The position numbers were made by a program, and so were the translations under genes. From the NCBI GenBank assembly GCA_022511445.1, contig JAFLVE010000107.1, forward strand, positions 53,690 through 117,689: 64,000 nt of DNA, in the 5' to 3' direction. Position 1 is the stretch's first letter; the number at the start of each line of letters is the position of its first letter. Source of the stretch: Clostridiales bacterium (GTDB lineage Bacteria > Bacillota > Clostridia > Christensenellales > Pumilibacteraceae). This document shows, one piece after another, positions 19,593 through 29,008 of the stretch. The notes below the pieces were generated by a model that worked only from the letters and a program-made list of their open reading frames with translations, had not been told where the DNA came from and did no database searches.

Positions 19593-20987
19593 TCAGCGTT
19601 TGCTAAGCGGGGTGTAAGACGTGCGCTTTGACACGCATTTATAGTTGGGACGGATAATCTTACCTTTATTGACAAGCTCCTCTATGCGGTGCGCCGACCA
19701 GCCGACAATGCGCGCGGTGGCGAACATGGGCGTAAACATTTCGGGCGGGATTCCGAGCATTGTGTAAACAAGCCCCGAGTAAAAGTCGATATTGGCGCAA
19801 ACGCCTTTGTATATCTTGCGCTTATCCGCGATAATCTCCGGCGCGAGGCGCTCTACCGTTTCGTACAGCCTAAACTCGTCCTCCATATTCTTTTCGGCGG
19901 CGAGCTTTTCCACATAGTTTCTTACGACAAGCGCGCGGGGATCGGACACGGTGTACACGGCGTGACCCATGCCGTAGATAAGACCTTGACCGTCGAAGTT
20001 CTTTTTGTCCACAAGCCCTTCGAGGTACTTTCGCACGGAGCTTTCCGACCTGTCCTTAACGTGGAGCTTAAGGTCCTCCATCATTTGAGTGACCTTGACG
20101 TTGGCGCCGCCGTGGCGAGGCCCTTTGAGCGAGCCGAGCGACGCCGCGACCACCGAGTACGTATCGGTGCCCGACGACGACAGGACGTGCGTGGAGAAGG
20201 TGGAGTTGTTGCCGCCGCCGTGCTCGGCGTGAAGAACAAGCATAAGGTCGAGAACGCGCGCTTCGAGCTCGGTGTACTTTCCGTCCTCTCTCAGCATCAT
20301 CAACATGTTTTGCGCGGTGGAAAGCGCGCGGTCGGGTTTATGTATTATAAGTCCGTTCATGCCGTGATAGTACTTGTGGACCTGGTACGAGTACACGCTG
20401 AGCATGGGGAACTGCGCTATTAATTGTAAGCATTGTCTAAGCACGTTCGGTATGGCTATGTCGTCGGCGTTGTCGTCGTACGAATACAGATACAGCACGC
20501 TCCTGGCAAGCCCGTTCATCATGTCCTTACTCGCCGCCTTCATAATAACGTCGCGGACAAAGGAGGCGGGAAGCATTCTGAACCCGTTTAGAATCTCGGT
20601 AAAGTTATTTAATTCCTTGGGTGAGGGGAGCGTGCCGAAAAGGAGCAGGTACGCCACTTCCTCAAACCCGAAACGGTTGTCGGAAACGAAGCCCTTTACG
20701 ATATCCTCTATCTCGATTCCGCGGTACCGCAAATGCCCGGGCGCGGGTATGCGCTTCCCGTCCGAATTGTGCTTAAACGTGCCGTCCGGGTTTTCCTCGA
20801 ACGCGACTATATCCGATATATCGGTAAGTCCGGCGAGGACGCCCGTTCCGTTAATGTCTCGAAGCCCGCGTTTTACGTCGTAAATACTGTAAAACGTGTC
20901 GTCGACGAGCGCGGAGTCTTCGGCAAGCACGCTCAACTTTTTTATCTTCGGCATTACGTCCGTCAGAAAATTCTCTAATTGCGCCAT
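19593..20987 (-). CDS. gltA: Citrate synthase
   Basis: 464 residues, long for the family because of about 40 extra N-terminal residues. It condenses acetyl-CoA with oxaloacetate. The catalytic set is visible: HAEHGGGNNSTF and GPRHGGAN for substrate binding, GMGHAVYTVSDPR with the second catalytic histidine, and the aspartate in ANIDFYSGLVY. AAGAGGAAAG precedes the ATG. The gene is monocistronic, convergent with the GH3 operon and under its own promoter. In anaerobes it usually feeds 2-oxoglutarate and glutamate synthesis through a partial TCA route. A 2-methylcitrate synthase cannot be excluded by sequence alone. Confidence 0.95.
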   Translation of the reverse strand: MAQLENFLTDVMPKIKKLSVLAEDSALVDDTFYSIYDVKRGLRDINGTGVLAGLTDISDIVAFEENPDGTFKHNSDGKRIPAPGHLRYRGIEIEDIVKGFVSDNRFGFEEVAYLLLFGTLPSPKELNNFTEILNGFRMLPASFVRDVIMKAASKDMMNGLARSVLYLYSYDDNADDIAIPNVLRQCLQLIAQFPMLSVYSYQVHKYYHGMNGLIIHKPDRALSTAQNMLMMLREDGKYTELEARVLDLMLVLHAEHGGGNNSTFSTHVLSSSGTDTYSVVAASLGSLKGPRHGGANVKVTQMMEDLKLHVKDRSESSVRKYLEGLVDKKNFDGQGLIYGMGHAVYTVSDPRALVVRNYVEKLAAEKNMEDEFRLYETVERLAPEIIADKRKIYKGVCANIDFYSGLVYTMLGIPPEMFTPMFATARIVGWSAHRIEELVNKGKIIRPNYKCVSKRTSYTPLSKR

Positions 20988-21011
20988 GGTCTTTCCTCTT
21001 TGATTTTACAT

Positions 21012-21040
21012 ATTATACCATACTTACCGCTTATAGGCAA
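21012..21040 (-). promoter_or_regulatory. gltA promoter
   Basis: Minus strand TTGCCT (21040-21035), 17-bp spacer and TATAAT (21017-21012), about 25 nt before the ATG. Confidence 0.7.
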
Positions 21041-21080
21041 TTGTTTTATTAAGGCGTAAAAAGCGCGGCGGCGTATTCGC

Positions 21081-21109
21081 TTGACAATATCGCCGACGTG
21101 CGCTATAAT
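21081..21109 (+). promoter_or_regulatory. Promoter of the TM1266-family regulator/ABC operon
   Basis: TTGACA (21081-21086), exactly 17 bp, TATAAT (21104-21109): a full consensus promoter. It drives the structured leader that follows. Confidence 0.85.
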
Positions 21110-21114
21110 TACCG

Positions 21115-21252
21115 CGTACTGAACCGAAAGGGAATCCTAACGGCAAAGGTCTGAATACGTGGTAGCATATATACCGAGTATGGTTTTATTATCGGGTTTA
21201 GTGTGCCGTAGTGTCCTTTGACGTTACCTCCTTTTCGTAAGGAGGTTTTTTA
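21115..21252 (+). promoter_or_regulatory. Structured 5' leader with terminator that contains the ribosome site (candidate riboswitch)
   Basis: About 135 nt between the promoter and the ATG. A long helix pairs AACGGCAAAGG (21139-21149) with CCTTTGACGTT (21215-21225), one mismatch. It encloses smaller stems such as GGTA / TACC at 21161-21175. Directly after it comes ACCTCCTT / AAGGAGGT (21226-21246) followed by TTTTTT, a textbook terminator. Its right arm is the ribosome site of the next gene. CAAAGG could pair instead with CCTTT inside the terminator, giving an antiterminator. It does not match the TPP, purine, SAM, cobalamin, glycine, c-di-GMP, ZTP or fluoride classes as I know them. Confidence 0.65.
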
Positions 21253-21516
21253 ATGGAAAAAAACGAAAACGGGCGAGTGGCGCTCATAGGGATTATCGTA
21301 TCGGACGGCGGCGCGGTGGAAAGCGTAAACGCCGCGCTTCACGACTTCGGCGAGTACATACTCGGAAGAATGGGGCTGCCCATTCGAGACCGCGGTATAA
21401 ACGCGATAAGTATCGTTATAGACGCGCCGCTCGATAAGATTAATTCGCTGTCGGGAAAGCTGGGGGCTATACGCGGTGTTTCCGCCAAAACTTTGTTTCC
21501 GAGCAAGGCGAATTGA
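21253..21516 (+). CDS. TM1266-family putative iron-only hydrogenase system regulator
   Basis: 87 residues, the normal length. The sequence follows the family closely: RVALIGIIVSDGGAVESVN, LHDFGEYILGRMGLP, RGINAISIVIDAP, INSLSGKLGAIRGVSAKT. The fold is a small ferredoxin-like (ACT or NikR C-terminal type) domain. Members usually sit beside FeFe-hydrogenase maturation genes, and a regulatory role is assumed rather than shown. Here no hydrogenase gene is near. Instead it leads an ABC importer operon. Its ribosome site is hidden in the terminator hairpin of the leader. Confidence 0.88.
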   Translation: MEKNENGRVALIGIIVSDGGAVESVNAALHDFGEYILGRMGLPIRDRGINAISIVIDAPLDKINSLSGKLGAIRGVSAKTLFPSKAN

Positions 21517-21588
21517 CGAAGTGTTTACGCGGTATTTTTACCGAAAATAACAAAAACTAAATATAAGCATATAAGGAGAATAGCAATC

Positions 21589-22602
21589 ATGAAAAAAATC
21601 ATTTCTTTATTATCCGCCGCGGCTATAGCGGCTTGCGGCTTTATCGGCTGCACCAAGCCCGAGGGCGAGCAAAAAACGTTTCACGTTTACATGCCGGACG
21701 GCGCGCCCGCCGTGGCGCTCGGTAAGTTTATGAGCGAGGGGTACGACGGCGCGGAATTTACCGTCGTCCCGAACGCCGCAAAGGTAACTATCGCTCAGCA
21801 CGTTGCTAAGGGCGACGCCGATATGGCGATACTCCCCATAAACGCCGCCGCTACTTTATACAACAGCGGCGTGGATATCGTTATGGCGTCCGTAAACACG
21901 CACGGCAATCTTTACGTTATAGGGGAGGGCGACGAGATTACTTTATCCGACCTCGTCGGCAAAAAACTGGGCGTAATAGGTCAGGCGAACGTGCCCGAGC
22001 ACGCGCTTAAAATGCTGCTCGAAAAATACGAAATAAACTATGCGGAGCACGAAACGCCGACGGCGGAGGAGAACAAGGTGTCCATAACGTACGTTGGGAA
22101 CGGCGCGCAGCTCGGCCCGCAGCTTAACGGCGGGCTTATAGACTACGGCTTTTTGGCAGAGCCCGCCGCCACAACGCTTTGCACCAATCTAAAGAAAAAT
22201 ATCGTGCTCGACGTTCAAGCGGCGTGGAAGGAAGCGTTCGGCGGCGAGTTCCCGCAGGCGTGCCTCGTAGTAAAAAAATCGCTGACTAAGTCGAATGCAA
22301 AATACGTAGACCGCTTTATTGCCGCGCTGTACGGAGCGGACGGCTGGGCGGAGGAACACCCTTCGGAAGTTGTCGAGGCTGTATCGACCCACATGGAGGA
22401 CGGCACCGCGACTACGCTTACCACTCTTACCGCCGACACTGTTAAAAGATGCAATATAAAAACCGTTCCGGCGGTTAACGCAAAGTCGTCCTGCGAAACG
22501 TACTTTAACATGCTTATCGAGATGAGCACCGCTCTCGGCGCGCCTATATCTAAGGTGCCGGATGACGGCTTCTATTACAATCCGGTAGACGGTCTTGATT
22601 AA
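21589..22602 (+). CDS. ABC transporter substrate-binding lipoprotein (NMT1/SsuA-like)
   Basis: 337 residues with a signal peptide and lipobox FIGC (Cys21). The mature part is a two-lobed periplasmic-binding fold of the NMT1/SsuA/TauA group: VYMPDGAPAVALGKFM, KGDADMAILPINAA, LVGKKLGVIGQANVPE, and YGFLAEPAATTL near the hinge. This group carries sulphonates, nitrate, thiamine precursors and other small molecules, and the ligand cannot be told from sequence. A ribosome site AAGGAG precedes the ATG. It overlaps the permease gene by 8 bp. The gene for the matching ATPase is missing from the operon. Confidence 0.88.
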   Translation: MKKIISLLSAAAIAACGFIGCTKPEGEQKTFHVYMPDGAPAVALGKFMSEGYDGAEFTVVPNAAKVTIAQHVAKGDADMAILPINAAATLYNSGVDIVMASVNTHGNLYVIGEGDEITLSDLVGKKLGVIGQANVPEHALKMLLEKYEINYAEHETPTAEENKVSITYVGNGAQLGPQLNGGLIDYGFLAEPAATTLCTNLKKNIVLDVQAAWKEAFGGEFPQACLVVKKSLTKSNAKYVDRFIAALYGADGWAEEHPSEVVEAVSTHMEDGTATTLTTLTADTVKRCNIKTVPAVNAKSSCETYFNMLIEMSTALGAPISKVPDDGFYYNPVDGLD

Positions 22603-23353
22603 AAAGGCGGTTATAAATATTGCATATATCGTAATCGTTATCGGGATAGTGTTTGCGGTGTGGGCTGTTGCGGCGGCGGTAGTCCACACCGAATTTATCC
22701 TTCCAGACATTGCGGTTACTTTTACGGCGCTCGGGGATTTATTGCGCGGCGCCGAGTTTTGGAGCGCGCTCGGCGGAACGCTGTTGCGCTCTTTAATTGG
22801 GTACGGAATTTCGGTGGCGCTGTTTTTCGTGCTGTTCTTTTTGTCTACGGCGTTCGGCGGAGTGAATAGGGTAATATCGCCGCTGATGTCCGCGCTTAGG
22901 ACGCTTCCCACGATGGCGGTTGCGCTTGTCGTTTCGATTTGGGCGGGCGCAAAGCTTACGCCCATAATCCTCGGCGTGACGGTGCTTCTTCCGCAGCTTT
23001 TTTCGTCGAGCGTGGCGAGGAACGCCACGGTGTCCAAGGAGCTTGTGGAGGTCGCTAAAATATGCGGCGCGTCGAGAGCGCAAAGGTTTTTTTCGGTGTA
23101 TTTACCAAATGCGGCGGCGGGGCTTCCCGAAAGTCTTTCGTCGTCGCTGTCGTTCGGAATAAAGATAACGATTGCGGCGGAAATACTTATGCAAACGGCA
23201 AAAAGCCTCGGCATGCTTATGAATCTGTCGCAAAGCTATTTGATGACCGCAAAACTAATCGCGCTCACCTTTGCCGCGGTGGTCGTGTCGGTTGTTCTCG
23301 AATGGGCGGTGCGCCTTACGCTTTTCGCCGCGCTTAGAAGGTACAGAGATTAA
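22595..23353 (+). CDS. ABC transporter permease (SsuC/TauC-like)
   Basis: 252 residues starting at TTG 22595, overlapping the binding-protein gene by 8 bp, so translation is probably coupled. About six membrane helices. The coupling-helix (EAA-type) region reads ELVEVAKICGASRAQRFFSVYLPNA; the usual EAA is replaced by EVAK with GAS kept. It forms an importer with the lipoprotein just upstream. No ATP-binding subunit follows; the next gene is an unrelated P-type ATPase with its own promoter. The ATPase must come from elsewhere, or the importer is incomplete. Confidence 0.85.
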   Translation: MIKKAVINIAYIVIVIGIVFAVWAVAAAVVHTEFILPDIAVTFTALGDLLRGAEFWSALGGTLLRSLIGYGISVALFFVLFFLSTAFGGVNRVISPLMSALRTLPTMAVALVVSIWAGAKLTPIILGVTVLLPQLFSSSVARNATVSKELVEVAKICGASRAQRFFSVYLPNAAAGLPESLSSSLSFGIKITIAAEILMQTAKSLGMLMNLSQSYLMTAKLIALTFAAVVVSVVLEWAVRLTLFAALRRYRD

Positions 23354-23371
23354 CGGGAATCGAGAATACTG

Positions 23372-23399
23372 TTGACAAATAAAGAAATTGTGGTATAAT
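23372..23399 (+). promoter_or_regulatory. Promoter overlapping the first ATG of the P-type ATPase frame
   Basis: TTGACA (23372-23377), 16-bp spacer, TATAAT (23394-23399). The last two bases of the -10 box are the first two of ATG 23398, so a transcript from here cannot contain that codon. Confidence 0.75.
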
Positions 23400-23406
23400 G
23401 ATTAGC

Positions 23407-26157
23407 GTGAAAAGCAACGAAAAAACGACGAATAAAAAAACGGATAAGCCCGTAGAGACGCCCGAGGAACCGAAAACCGTTCCGGGCGATACCGTCGTTT
23501 TGCCCGATACCACTTCTCCCAAGCGCACGACTAAGACCAAGCCCGCCGCGCCCAAAGCTCCCGCGAGGAACAGGGAGGCGGACGCCGCGCCGCACAGCAC
23601 GTCTATCGAATCGGTAATAGACAGCTCGGTATTCGACGACGACGATTCGCAGTCGGACGAGCTTGTTTACGGCTACTATCACAAGTCGATGACTATCGAC
23701 GAGCACATGTTAAGCCGCGAGCAGGCGCGCACGGGCGGAAAAAGCAAGAAGCGCAAGACCAAAACCAACTCGATGTCGCTCGAGCTTTCCGCCGCGGAGC
23801 GGTACGATACGGACCCCGCGGTAGGACTTTCCAAAGAGGTTGTAGCAAAGCGGATAGAGCAGGGGCTTGACAACTTTGTAAAAAAGAAGGGCGGCAAAAG
23901 CTATCTTTATATATTCGTCAGCAATATATTCACGTTTTTCAATATAATGTGTTTTGTTGTCGCCGCGGCGCTTATCGTCGTCCGCGCGACTTTTTCCCAA
24001 CTGTTCTTTATGGTCATAATCTCGGCGAATATCGTTATAGGTATTATCCAAGAGATTAGATCCAAAATTATGATAGATAAGCTGTCGCTCGTGTCGGCGC
24101 CGTCCGCAATAGTCATACGCGACGGCGAAAGAGTAACTATTCACACCTCCGACGTCGTGCTCGACGATATAATCATTTACGAAATGGGCAAGCAGATTTG
24201 CGCCGATTCAATCGTAGTCGAGGGCGAGTGCGAGGTTAACGAGTCCATGCTTACCGGCGAGAGCGAGCCGATAAGAAAGCGCAGGGGCGATACGCTTTAC
24301 AGCGGGTCGTTTGTCGTAAGCGGCTCGGTCACGGCGCGCGTCGACAAGGTAGGCTCCGCCAATTACGTTGAAACGCTTTCCTCGTACGCCAAAAAGTACC
24401 GTAAGCCCAAGAGCGAGCTTATGAATTCCATAAAGCTCATTATAAAGATTCTCGCGCCCTTTATTATTGCGATAGGCGCTGTTTCCATTTGGAAAAACTA
24501 TAACAGCATAGTACCCAACGGCAGCGTGGCCACGTTCGAAAATTGGCAGTATATAATAGGAAAAGTCGCGGGTTCCGTCGTCGGAATGATTCCCGCGGGA
24601 ATGTTCCTCTTGACGTCGGTTGCGCTTGCCGCGTCGGTAATAAGGCTTGCAAAAAAGCAAACGCTCGTTCAGGACCTTTACTGTATAGAAATGCTCGCAA
24701 GGGTGGACGTGCTGTGTCTCGATAAGACAGGCACGATAACTGACGGCTCGATGGAAGTCAAAAACGTAATAGAAATAAAAGGCTTCGAAACGCCGAGCAG
24801 CCTCCCCGACATAATAGGCTCCATGCTAACCGCAACGGGCGACAACAACCAGACCGCGCTCGCGCTTGCTAATAAGTTCGGTTACAGCAAGGCGCTAAAG
24901 CCGCTTGCCGTACTGCCTTTTTCGTCTCAGCGCAAGCTGTCCGCGGTCACCTTCGAAAACGAAGGAACTTATATGCTCGGCGCGCCCGAGTTTGTGCTTA
25001 GAGACGTCGGCGTGCGTATAGAAAAGCTTATTAACGAAAACGCGGCGCAGGGTTACCGCGTGCTCGTGCTCGCACATTCGCCCGCAGAGCTTGTGGACGA
25101 AAAGCTGCCCGCCGTCCGCCGTCCGCTGTGCCTCTTGGTAATAGAGGACCATATCCGCGACGACGCGATTAAAACCATACAGTGGTTTAAGGACAACAAC
25201 GTTGCGGTCAAGGTCATCTCGGGCGACAACCCGATAACCGTGTCCGAGGTTGCGAAAAGAGTGGGCGTGGAGAACGCGGAAAAATACATTTCGCTCGAGG
25301 GGCTAAGCAATCAGGACGTTATCGAAGCGGCGGATAAGTACACCGTTTTCGGCAGGGTAACGCCCGATCAAAAACGTCTTCTCGTAGGTGCGATTAAAGC
25401 GAAAAAGCACACCGTAGCCATGACGGGCGACGGCGTAAACGATATACTTGCAATGCGCGAAGCGGACTGCTCGGTGTCCATTGCTTCGGGCGCGGAGGCG
25501 GCGAAAAACGTTAGCCACTTGGTGCTACTCGACAACGACTTTACGTCCATGCCCGACGTCGTCATGGAAGGGCGGCGCGTTGTAAACAACATTCAGGCTT
25601 CGTCCACGCTCTTCCTTATGAAGACGCTGATGTCGATTATTCTTTCCATAATCTTTTTGGCGTGGCCGGACGCGACCTATCCGCTCGGCACCAACAACCT
25701 TCTCGCGCTCGAGTGCTGTTCTATTGCCGCGCCGTCATTCTTCCTCGCGCTTCAGGGCAATAAGAATATAATAAAAGGTAAATTCCTGCTAAACGTTATT
25801 ATACGCGCCATACCGGGCGGGCTTGCGCTCGTAATGGGCATAATGTCCGTATACCTATTCGGAATGTTCTCGCCGACGGAAATCGATCCCACCGCGCTCG
25901 AGGCGATGTACGTGTACTCCATATCGTGTATCGGCATAATGGTGCTTATAAAACAGTGCGAGCCGTTTAACGTGTACAGGGTAGTGCTCGTTATCGGCGC
26001 GATGATTTTAACGGGCGTGTTCCTGTACCTCGTTCCCGACCTCGGAATTGCTCCAATCGGCTTAACGGAGGCGCTGTTCGTTTCGACGGCGGTGCTTTCA
26101 AGCTACTTTATCGTCACCCTTCTTACAAGAATATTGAGTACTATCCGTATGGAGTAG
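23407..26157 (+). CDS. Cation-transporting P-type ATPase (CtpE-like)
   Basis: 916 residues from GTG 23407, or 919 from ATG 23398. I prefer the GTG because the ATG lies within the -10 box; neither has a ribosome site. The first 130 residues are hydrophilic, rich in Thr, Pro, Lys and Asp, and not conserved. The pump follows: actuator loop SMLTGESEP, membrane motif GMIPAGMFLLTS, phosphorylated Asp439 in LDKTGTIT, and the hinge MTGDGVNDI, with about ten membrane helices. It resembles mycobacterial CtpE and related Bacillota pumps, some linked to calcium. It lacks the metal-binding CPC motif of copper pumps. The ion is not known. Confidence 0.9.
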   Translation: MKSNEKTTNKKTDKPVETPEEPKTVPGDTVVLPDTTSPKRTTKTKPAAPKAPARNREADAAPHSTSIESVIDSSVFDDDDSQSDELVYGYYHKSMTIDEHMLSREQARTGGKSKKRKTKTNSMSLELSAAERYDTDPAVGLSKEVVAKRIEQGLDNFVKKKGGKSYLYIFVSNIFTFFNIMCFVVAAALIVVRATFSQLFFMVIISANIVIGIIQEIRSKIMIDKLSLVSAPSAIVIRDGERVTIHTSDVVLDDIIIYEMGKQICADSIVVEGECEVNESMLTGESEPIRKRRGDTLYSGSFVVSGSVTARVDKVGSANYVETLSSYAKKYRKPKSELMNSIKLIIKILAPFIIAIGAVSIWKNYNSIVPNGSVATFENWQYIIGKVAGSVVGMIPAGMFLLTSVALAASVIRLAKKQTLVQDLYCIEMLARVDVLCLDKTGTITDGSMEVKNVIEIKGFETPSSLPDIIGSMLTATGDNNQTALALANKFGYSKALKPLAVLPFSSQRKLSAVTFENEGTYMLGAPEFVLRDVGVRIEKLINENAAQGYRVLVLAHSPAELVDEKLPAVRRPLCLLVIEDHIRDDAIKTIQWFKDNNVAVKVISGDNPITVSEVAKRVGVENAEKYISLEGLSNQDVIEAADKYTVFGRVTPDQKRLLVGAIKAKKHTVAMTGDGVNDILAMREADCSVSIASGAEAAKNVSHLVLLDNDFTSMPDVVMEGRRVVNNIQASSTLFLMKTLMSIILSIIFLAWPDATYPLGTNNLLALECCSIAAPSFFLALQGNKNIIKGKFLLNVIIRAIPGGLALVMGIMSVYLFGMFSPTEIDPTALEAMYVYSISCIGIMVLIKQCEPFNVYRVVLVIGAMILTGVFLYLVPDLGIAPIGLTEALFVSTAVLSSYFIVTLLTRILSTIRME

Positions 26158-26201
26158 GGCTAAAACGCGAGCGTGTTTTTCAAAAATCTTTGACTAACTT
26201 A

Positions 26202-26230
26202 TTGACACAAGGGCGGACATTTGTTATAAT
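26202..26230 (+). promoter_or_regulatory. Uracil permease promoter
   Basis: TTGACA (26202-26207), 17 bp, TATAAT (26225-26230): full consensus. Confidence 0.85.
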
Positions 26231-26265
26231 TAATCGATGTCAGCCAAGGATAAAAAAACGATTAT

Positions 26266-26306
26266 ACCTACCAGGCGCGATAAATACCGCGCTCGGTAGG
26301 TTTTTT
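26266..26306 (+). terminator. Attenuator-like terminator in the uracil permease leader
   Basis: ACCTACC (26266-26272) pairs with GGTAGGT (26295-26301), with a GC-rich inner stem, then TTTTTT. It lies about 30 nt into the message and 50 nt before the gene, so most transcripts should stop unless it is opened. The upstream segment is too short for a normal PyrR antiterminator and lacks a clear PyrR-binding loop. The controlling factor is unknown. Confidence 0.75.
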
Positions 26307-26354
26307 CTTATTGAGTCCTATGCCGCTATCAAAAGAAAAAAGGAGAAATGAAAA

Positions 26355-28178
26355 ATGGAATTAGCTTACGGTGTAAAAGACAGACCTAAGTTCGGAAAGC
26401 TTTTGGTCTTTGCACTCCAACAACTACTTGCTATCATGTCGGCGACAATCCTCGTCCCGATGTTGGTGGGTAACGGAATGTCGACGGCGGCGGCGCTCTT
26501 CGGCGCGGGCGTGGGTACCATTGTGTATCTTGCGCTTACCAAGTTCAAAAGCCCGGTCTTTTTGGGCAGCTCGTTCGCGTTTATCGGCTCGATGTCGGCG
26601 TCTTTCGCCGGCGCGGCGTCGATGTCGCTCGGCTACCTCGGACTCTTAATCGGCGCGCTGTTCGCAGGTATCGTGTACGTTATTTTGGCTGTCTTAGTCA
26701 AGTTTGTGGGAACAAAGTGGATTGATAAGATTATGCCTGCGGTGGTTATAGGTCCCACGGTCGCTATTATAGGTCTTTCGCTTTCCGGCAGCGCAATCGG
26801 CAACCTAAGCAGCGGCGCGGTGAGTTCGACTTCGCCGTACGTCGCAATTATCTGCGGACTTGCAACGCTTATCGTAACAATCGTTTGCTCGGTGTACGGC
26901 AAAAAGACGCTTAAAATGATTCCGTTCATTATAGGTATTTCCGCCGGCTACGTCCTTGCGGCGATATTCACCGCGCTTAGCTACATTCCCGTATCGAGCG
27001 ACGCGCCTATAGCCGAGCTTCTCGAATCGTTAAGGGTAATAGACTTTAGCCTGTTTACCAAAATGCAGTGGTATCCCGACTTTACATTCCTTACCGCATT
27101 CAGCGGAAACTACAATGTCGGTACCGGCACCGAGGCGGCTAAAACCGTCGGCGCGTTTATCGGCACGGTTGCCGTAGCGTACATACCCGTTGCTTTCGTC
27201 GTATTCGCAGAGCACATTGCCGACCATAAAAACATCAGCTCCATAATCGGTCAGGACCTTCTTAAAGATCCCGGACTGCACCGCACGCTCCTCGGCGACG
27301 GCGTGGGATCGATTGCGGGCGCGTTCTTCGGCGGTTGCCCCAACACCACCTACGGCGAATCTGTCGGGTGCGTGGCTATATCGGGTAACGCTTCGGTCGT
27401 AACGATATTCGCAACGGCGTGCATGGCGATAGTAATATCGTTTATCGCACCGTTTATAACCCTTCTTTCCACAATCCCGCCGTGCGTAATGGGCGGCGTA
27501 TGTATCGCGCTTTACGGCTTTATCGCGGTGTCCGGTCTTAAGATGATTCAAAAGGTAGACCTTTCCGACAACCGCAATCTGTTTGTCGTATCGAGTATAC
27601 TAATTCCGGGCGTCGGCGGAATGGTCGTTTCCTTCGGTAAAGTTACGATAACCGAGGTTGCTTGCGCGCTTATTCTCGGTATAATAGTCAACCTTATCGT
27701 CGGCATTAACCGCGACAAGAAATCGGAAGAAAAGCCCGTAGCCGAAACCGCAGGCGCGGATGTATTTGCGGATACGACCGCAGAGGCCGCGGCAACCGAA
27801 GAGATAACCTCGGCTCCCGAACAGGAAGAGGAAAAACCCGTAGAGGAAAAACCTGCGGAAGAAGAACATACAGAAGAGTCGTCTGCCGACGAGCCGACGG
27901 AGGAAAAGCCGGAAGAAGAGCAGTCCGAAGAAAAACCGCAGGACGACAATCCGGCAGAAGAACAGTCCAAGCCGAAAAAGTCCTCGTCCAAGTCTTCGAC
28001 AAGTGAGTCTTCTTCGGGCAAGACCACCGCTAAAAAATCGACGACGGCTAAGTCTTCTTCGGGCAAATCGTCTACAAGCAAGTCTTCATCGACTAAGAAA
28101 TCGACTGCAAAGAAAGCGGCGGGCGAGGCAAAAGAGAGCCCCGACGCGCCTAAGAAGTCGAAGATGAGGTCCAAGTAA
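26355..28178 (+). CDS. uraA: Uracil permease (NCS2 family) with long disordered tail
   Basis: 607 residues; ribosome site AAAGGAG. Residues 1-455 are a nucleobase-cation symporter-2 with 12-14 helices. The family substrate motif region is [15 protein letters not shown], and the N-terminus ([24 protein letters not shown]) is typical of UraA/PyrP. About 150 extra residues follow: first acidic (many EEKP units), then Lys/Ser/Thr-rich ([16 protein letters not shown]). Standard permeases stop near 430 residues. upp starts one base after the stop, so uptake and salvage of uracil are coupled. Control is probably by the leader terminator. Confidence 0.93.
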   Translation: MELAYGVKDRPKFGKLLVFALQQLLAIMSATILVPMLVGNGMSTAAALFGAGVGTIVYLALTKFKSPVFLGSSFAFIGSMSASFAGAASMSLGYLGLLIGALFAGIVYVILAVLVKFVGTKWIDKIMPAVVIGPTVAIIGLSLSGSAIGNLSSGAVSSTSPYVAIICGLATLIVTIVCSVYGKKTLKMIPFIIGISAGYVLAAIFTALSYIPVSSDAPIAELLESLRVIDFSLFTKMQWYPDFTFLTAFSGNYNVGTGTEAAKTVGAFIGTVAVAYIPVAFVVFAEHIADHKNISSIIGQDLLKDPGLHRTLLGDGVGSIAGAFFGGCPNTTYGESVGCVAISGNASVVTIFATACMAIVISFIAPFITLLSTIPPCVMGGVCIALYGFIAVSGLKMIQKVDLSDNRNLFVVSSILIPGVGGMVVSFGKVTITEVACALILGIIVNLIVGINRDKKSEEKPVAETAGADVFADTTAEAAATEEITSAPEQEEEKPVEEKPAEEEHTEESSADEPTEEKPEEEQSEEKPQDDNPAEEQSKPKKSSSKSSTSESSSGKTTAKKSTTAKSSSGKSSTSKSSSTKKSTAKKAAGEAKESPDAPKKSKMRSK

Positions 28179-28179
28179 A

Positions 28180-28839
28180 ATGAGCACGAAAAAGAATAAG
28201 TATGCCGATAACAAAAACGTTACGATACTCGACCACCCGCTTATCAGCCACAAAATAGCGCTTCTTCGCGACGTGAACACTCACACCAACGACTTCAGAG
28301 CGCTCGTTGAGGAAATAACGGTGCTCCTTACTTACGAGGCGTTTAAGGACGCGCCCACGACAGAAACGGAAGTTCAAACCCCGCTCGAAAAAACCAAACA
28401 GCAGGTTGTCGTGGAAAACTCGATAGCGGTCGTGCCTGTGCTCCGCGCGGGGCTCGGCATGGTGTCGGGCGTACACACACTTTTCCCGACGGCCAAGGTG
28501 GGGCATATAGGTATGTACCGCGACGAGGAGACGCTCGAGCCCAAGGAGTACTACTGCAAGCTGCCCGAGGGCATAGAGAAAAAGCGCGTAATCGTGCTCG
28601 ACCCCATGCTCGCAACGGGCGGGAGCGCGTGCGCCGCAATACAGCTCCTTAAGGATAAGGGCTGCAAGGATATTCGTCAAATGTCGATTATCGCCGCGCC
28701 CGAGGGTATAGACAAGATCGTTAAAACCCATCCCGACGTAAAGGTGTTCGTCGCGGTGCTCGACCGCGGCTTAAACGAACACGGGTACATTGTTCCCGGG
28801 CTCGGCGACGCGGGCGACAGGCTTTTCGGCACTAAGTAA
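28180..28839 (+). CDS. upp: Uracil phosphoribosyltransferase
   Basis: 219 residues. It converts uracil and PRPP to UMP. The PRPP-binding loop is [14 protein letters not shown], the N-terminal [13 protein letters not shown] and [13 protein letters not shown] are family hallmarks, and the uracil-binding segment near the C-terminus is [17 protein letters not shown]. It lies one base after the uracil permease gene, in the same operon. The ribosome site AGGTCC is weak and lies inside the permease tail, so translation is probably coupled. Confidence 0.97.
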   Translation: MSTKKNKYADNKNVTILDHPLISHKIALLRDVNTHTNDFRALVEEITVLLTYEAFKDAPTTETEVQTPLEKTKQQVVVENSIAVVPVLRAGLGMVSGVHTLFPTAKVGHIGMYRDEETLEPKEYYCKLPEGIEKKRVIVLDPMLATGGSACAAIQLLKDKGCKDIRQMSIIAAPEGIDKIVKTHPDVKVFVAVLDRGLNEHGYIVPGLGDAGDRLFGTK

Positions 28840-28862
28840 TTAAATATTCCAAAACAAAGCTA

Positions 28863-28896
28863 AAAGCGATCTCGGTTACGCCGTGATCGCTTTCTT
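28863..28896 (+). terminator. Terminator after upp
   Basis: AAAGCGATC / GATCGCTTT, 9-bp stem, 13-nt loop, weak T tract. Confidence 0.7.
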
Positions 28897-28995
28897 GCAT
28901 TGCAGTACCTTTTTTACGCTGAACGTAGTATGAGCGTAAAAATGAAATATATTCGTTATGCCGACTGTGTGCCGTACACCGTTCCAAACTTATTT

Positions 28996-29008
28996 ACAGC
29001 CCCTCAGT
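28996..29008 (+). repeat. Orphan arm fragment of the DUF559-type repeat
   Basis: ACAGCCCCTCAGT is identical to the inner arm of the element at 8.0-8.5 kb. The following sequence has drifted. The rest of 28897-29123 shows only short hairpins (AAGCCAAGCCTTCGGCTTG at about 29103) and no gene. Confidence 0.5.

Noticed and set aside
21115..21252. TPP riboswitch, because the ABC proteins resemble thiamine-precursor importers
   Set aside because: No CTGAGA or other conserved TPP core sequence is present.
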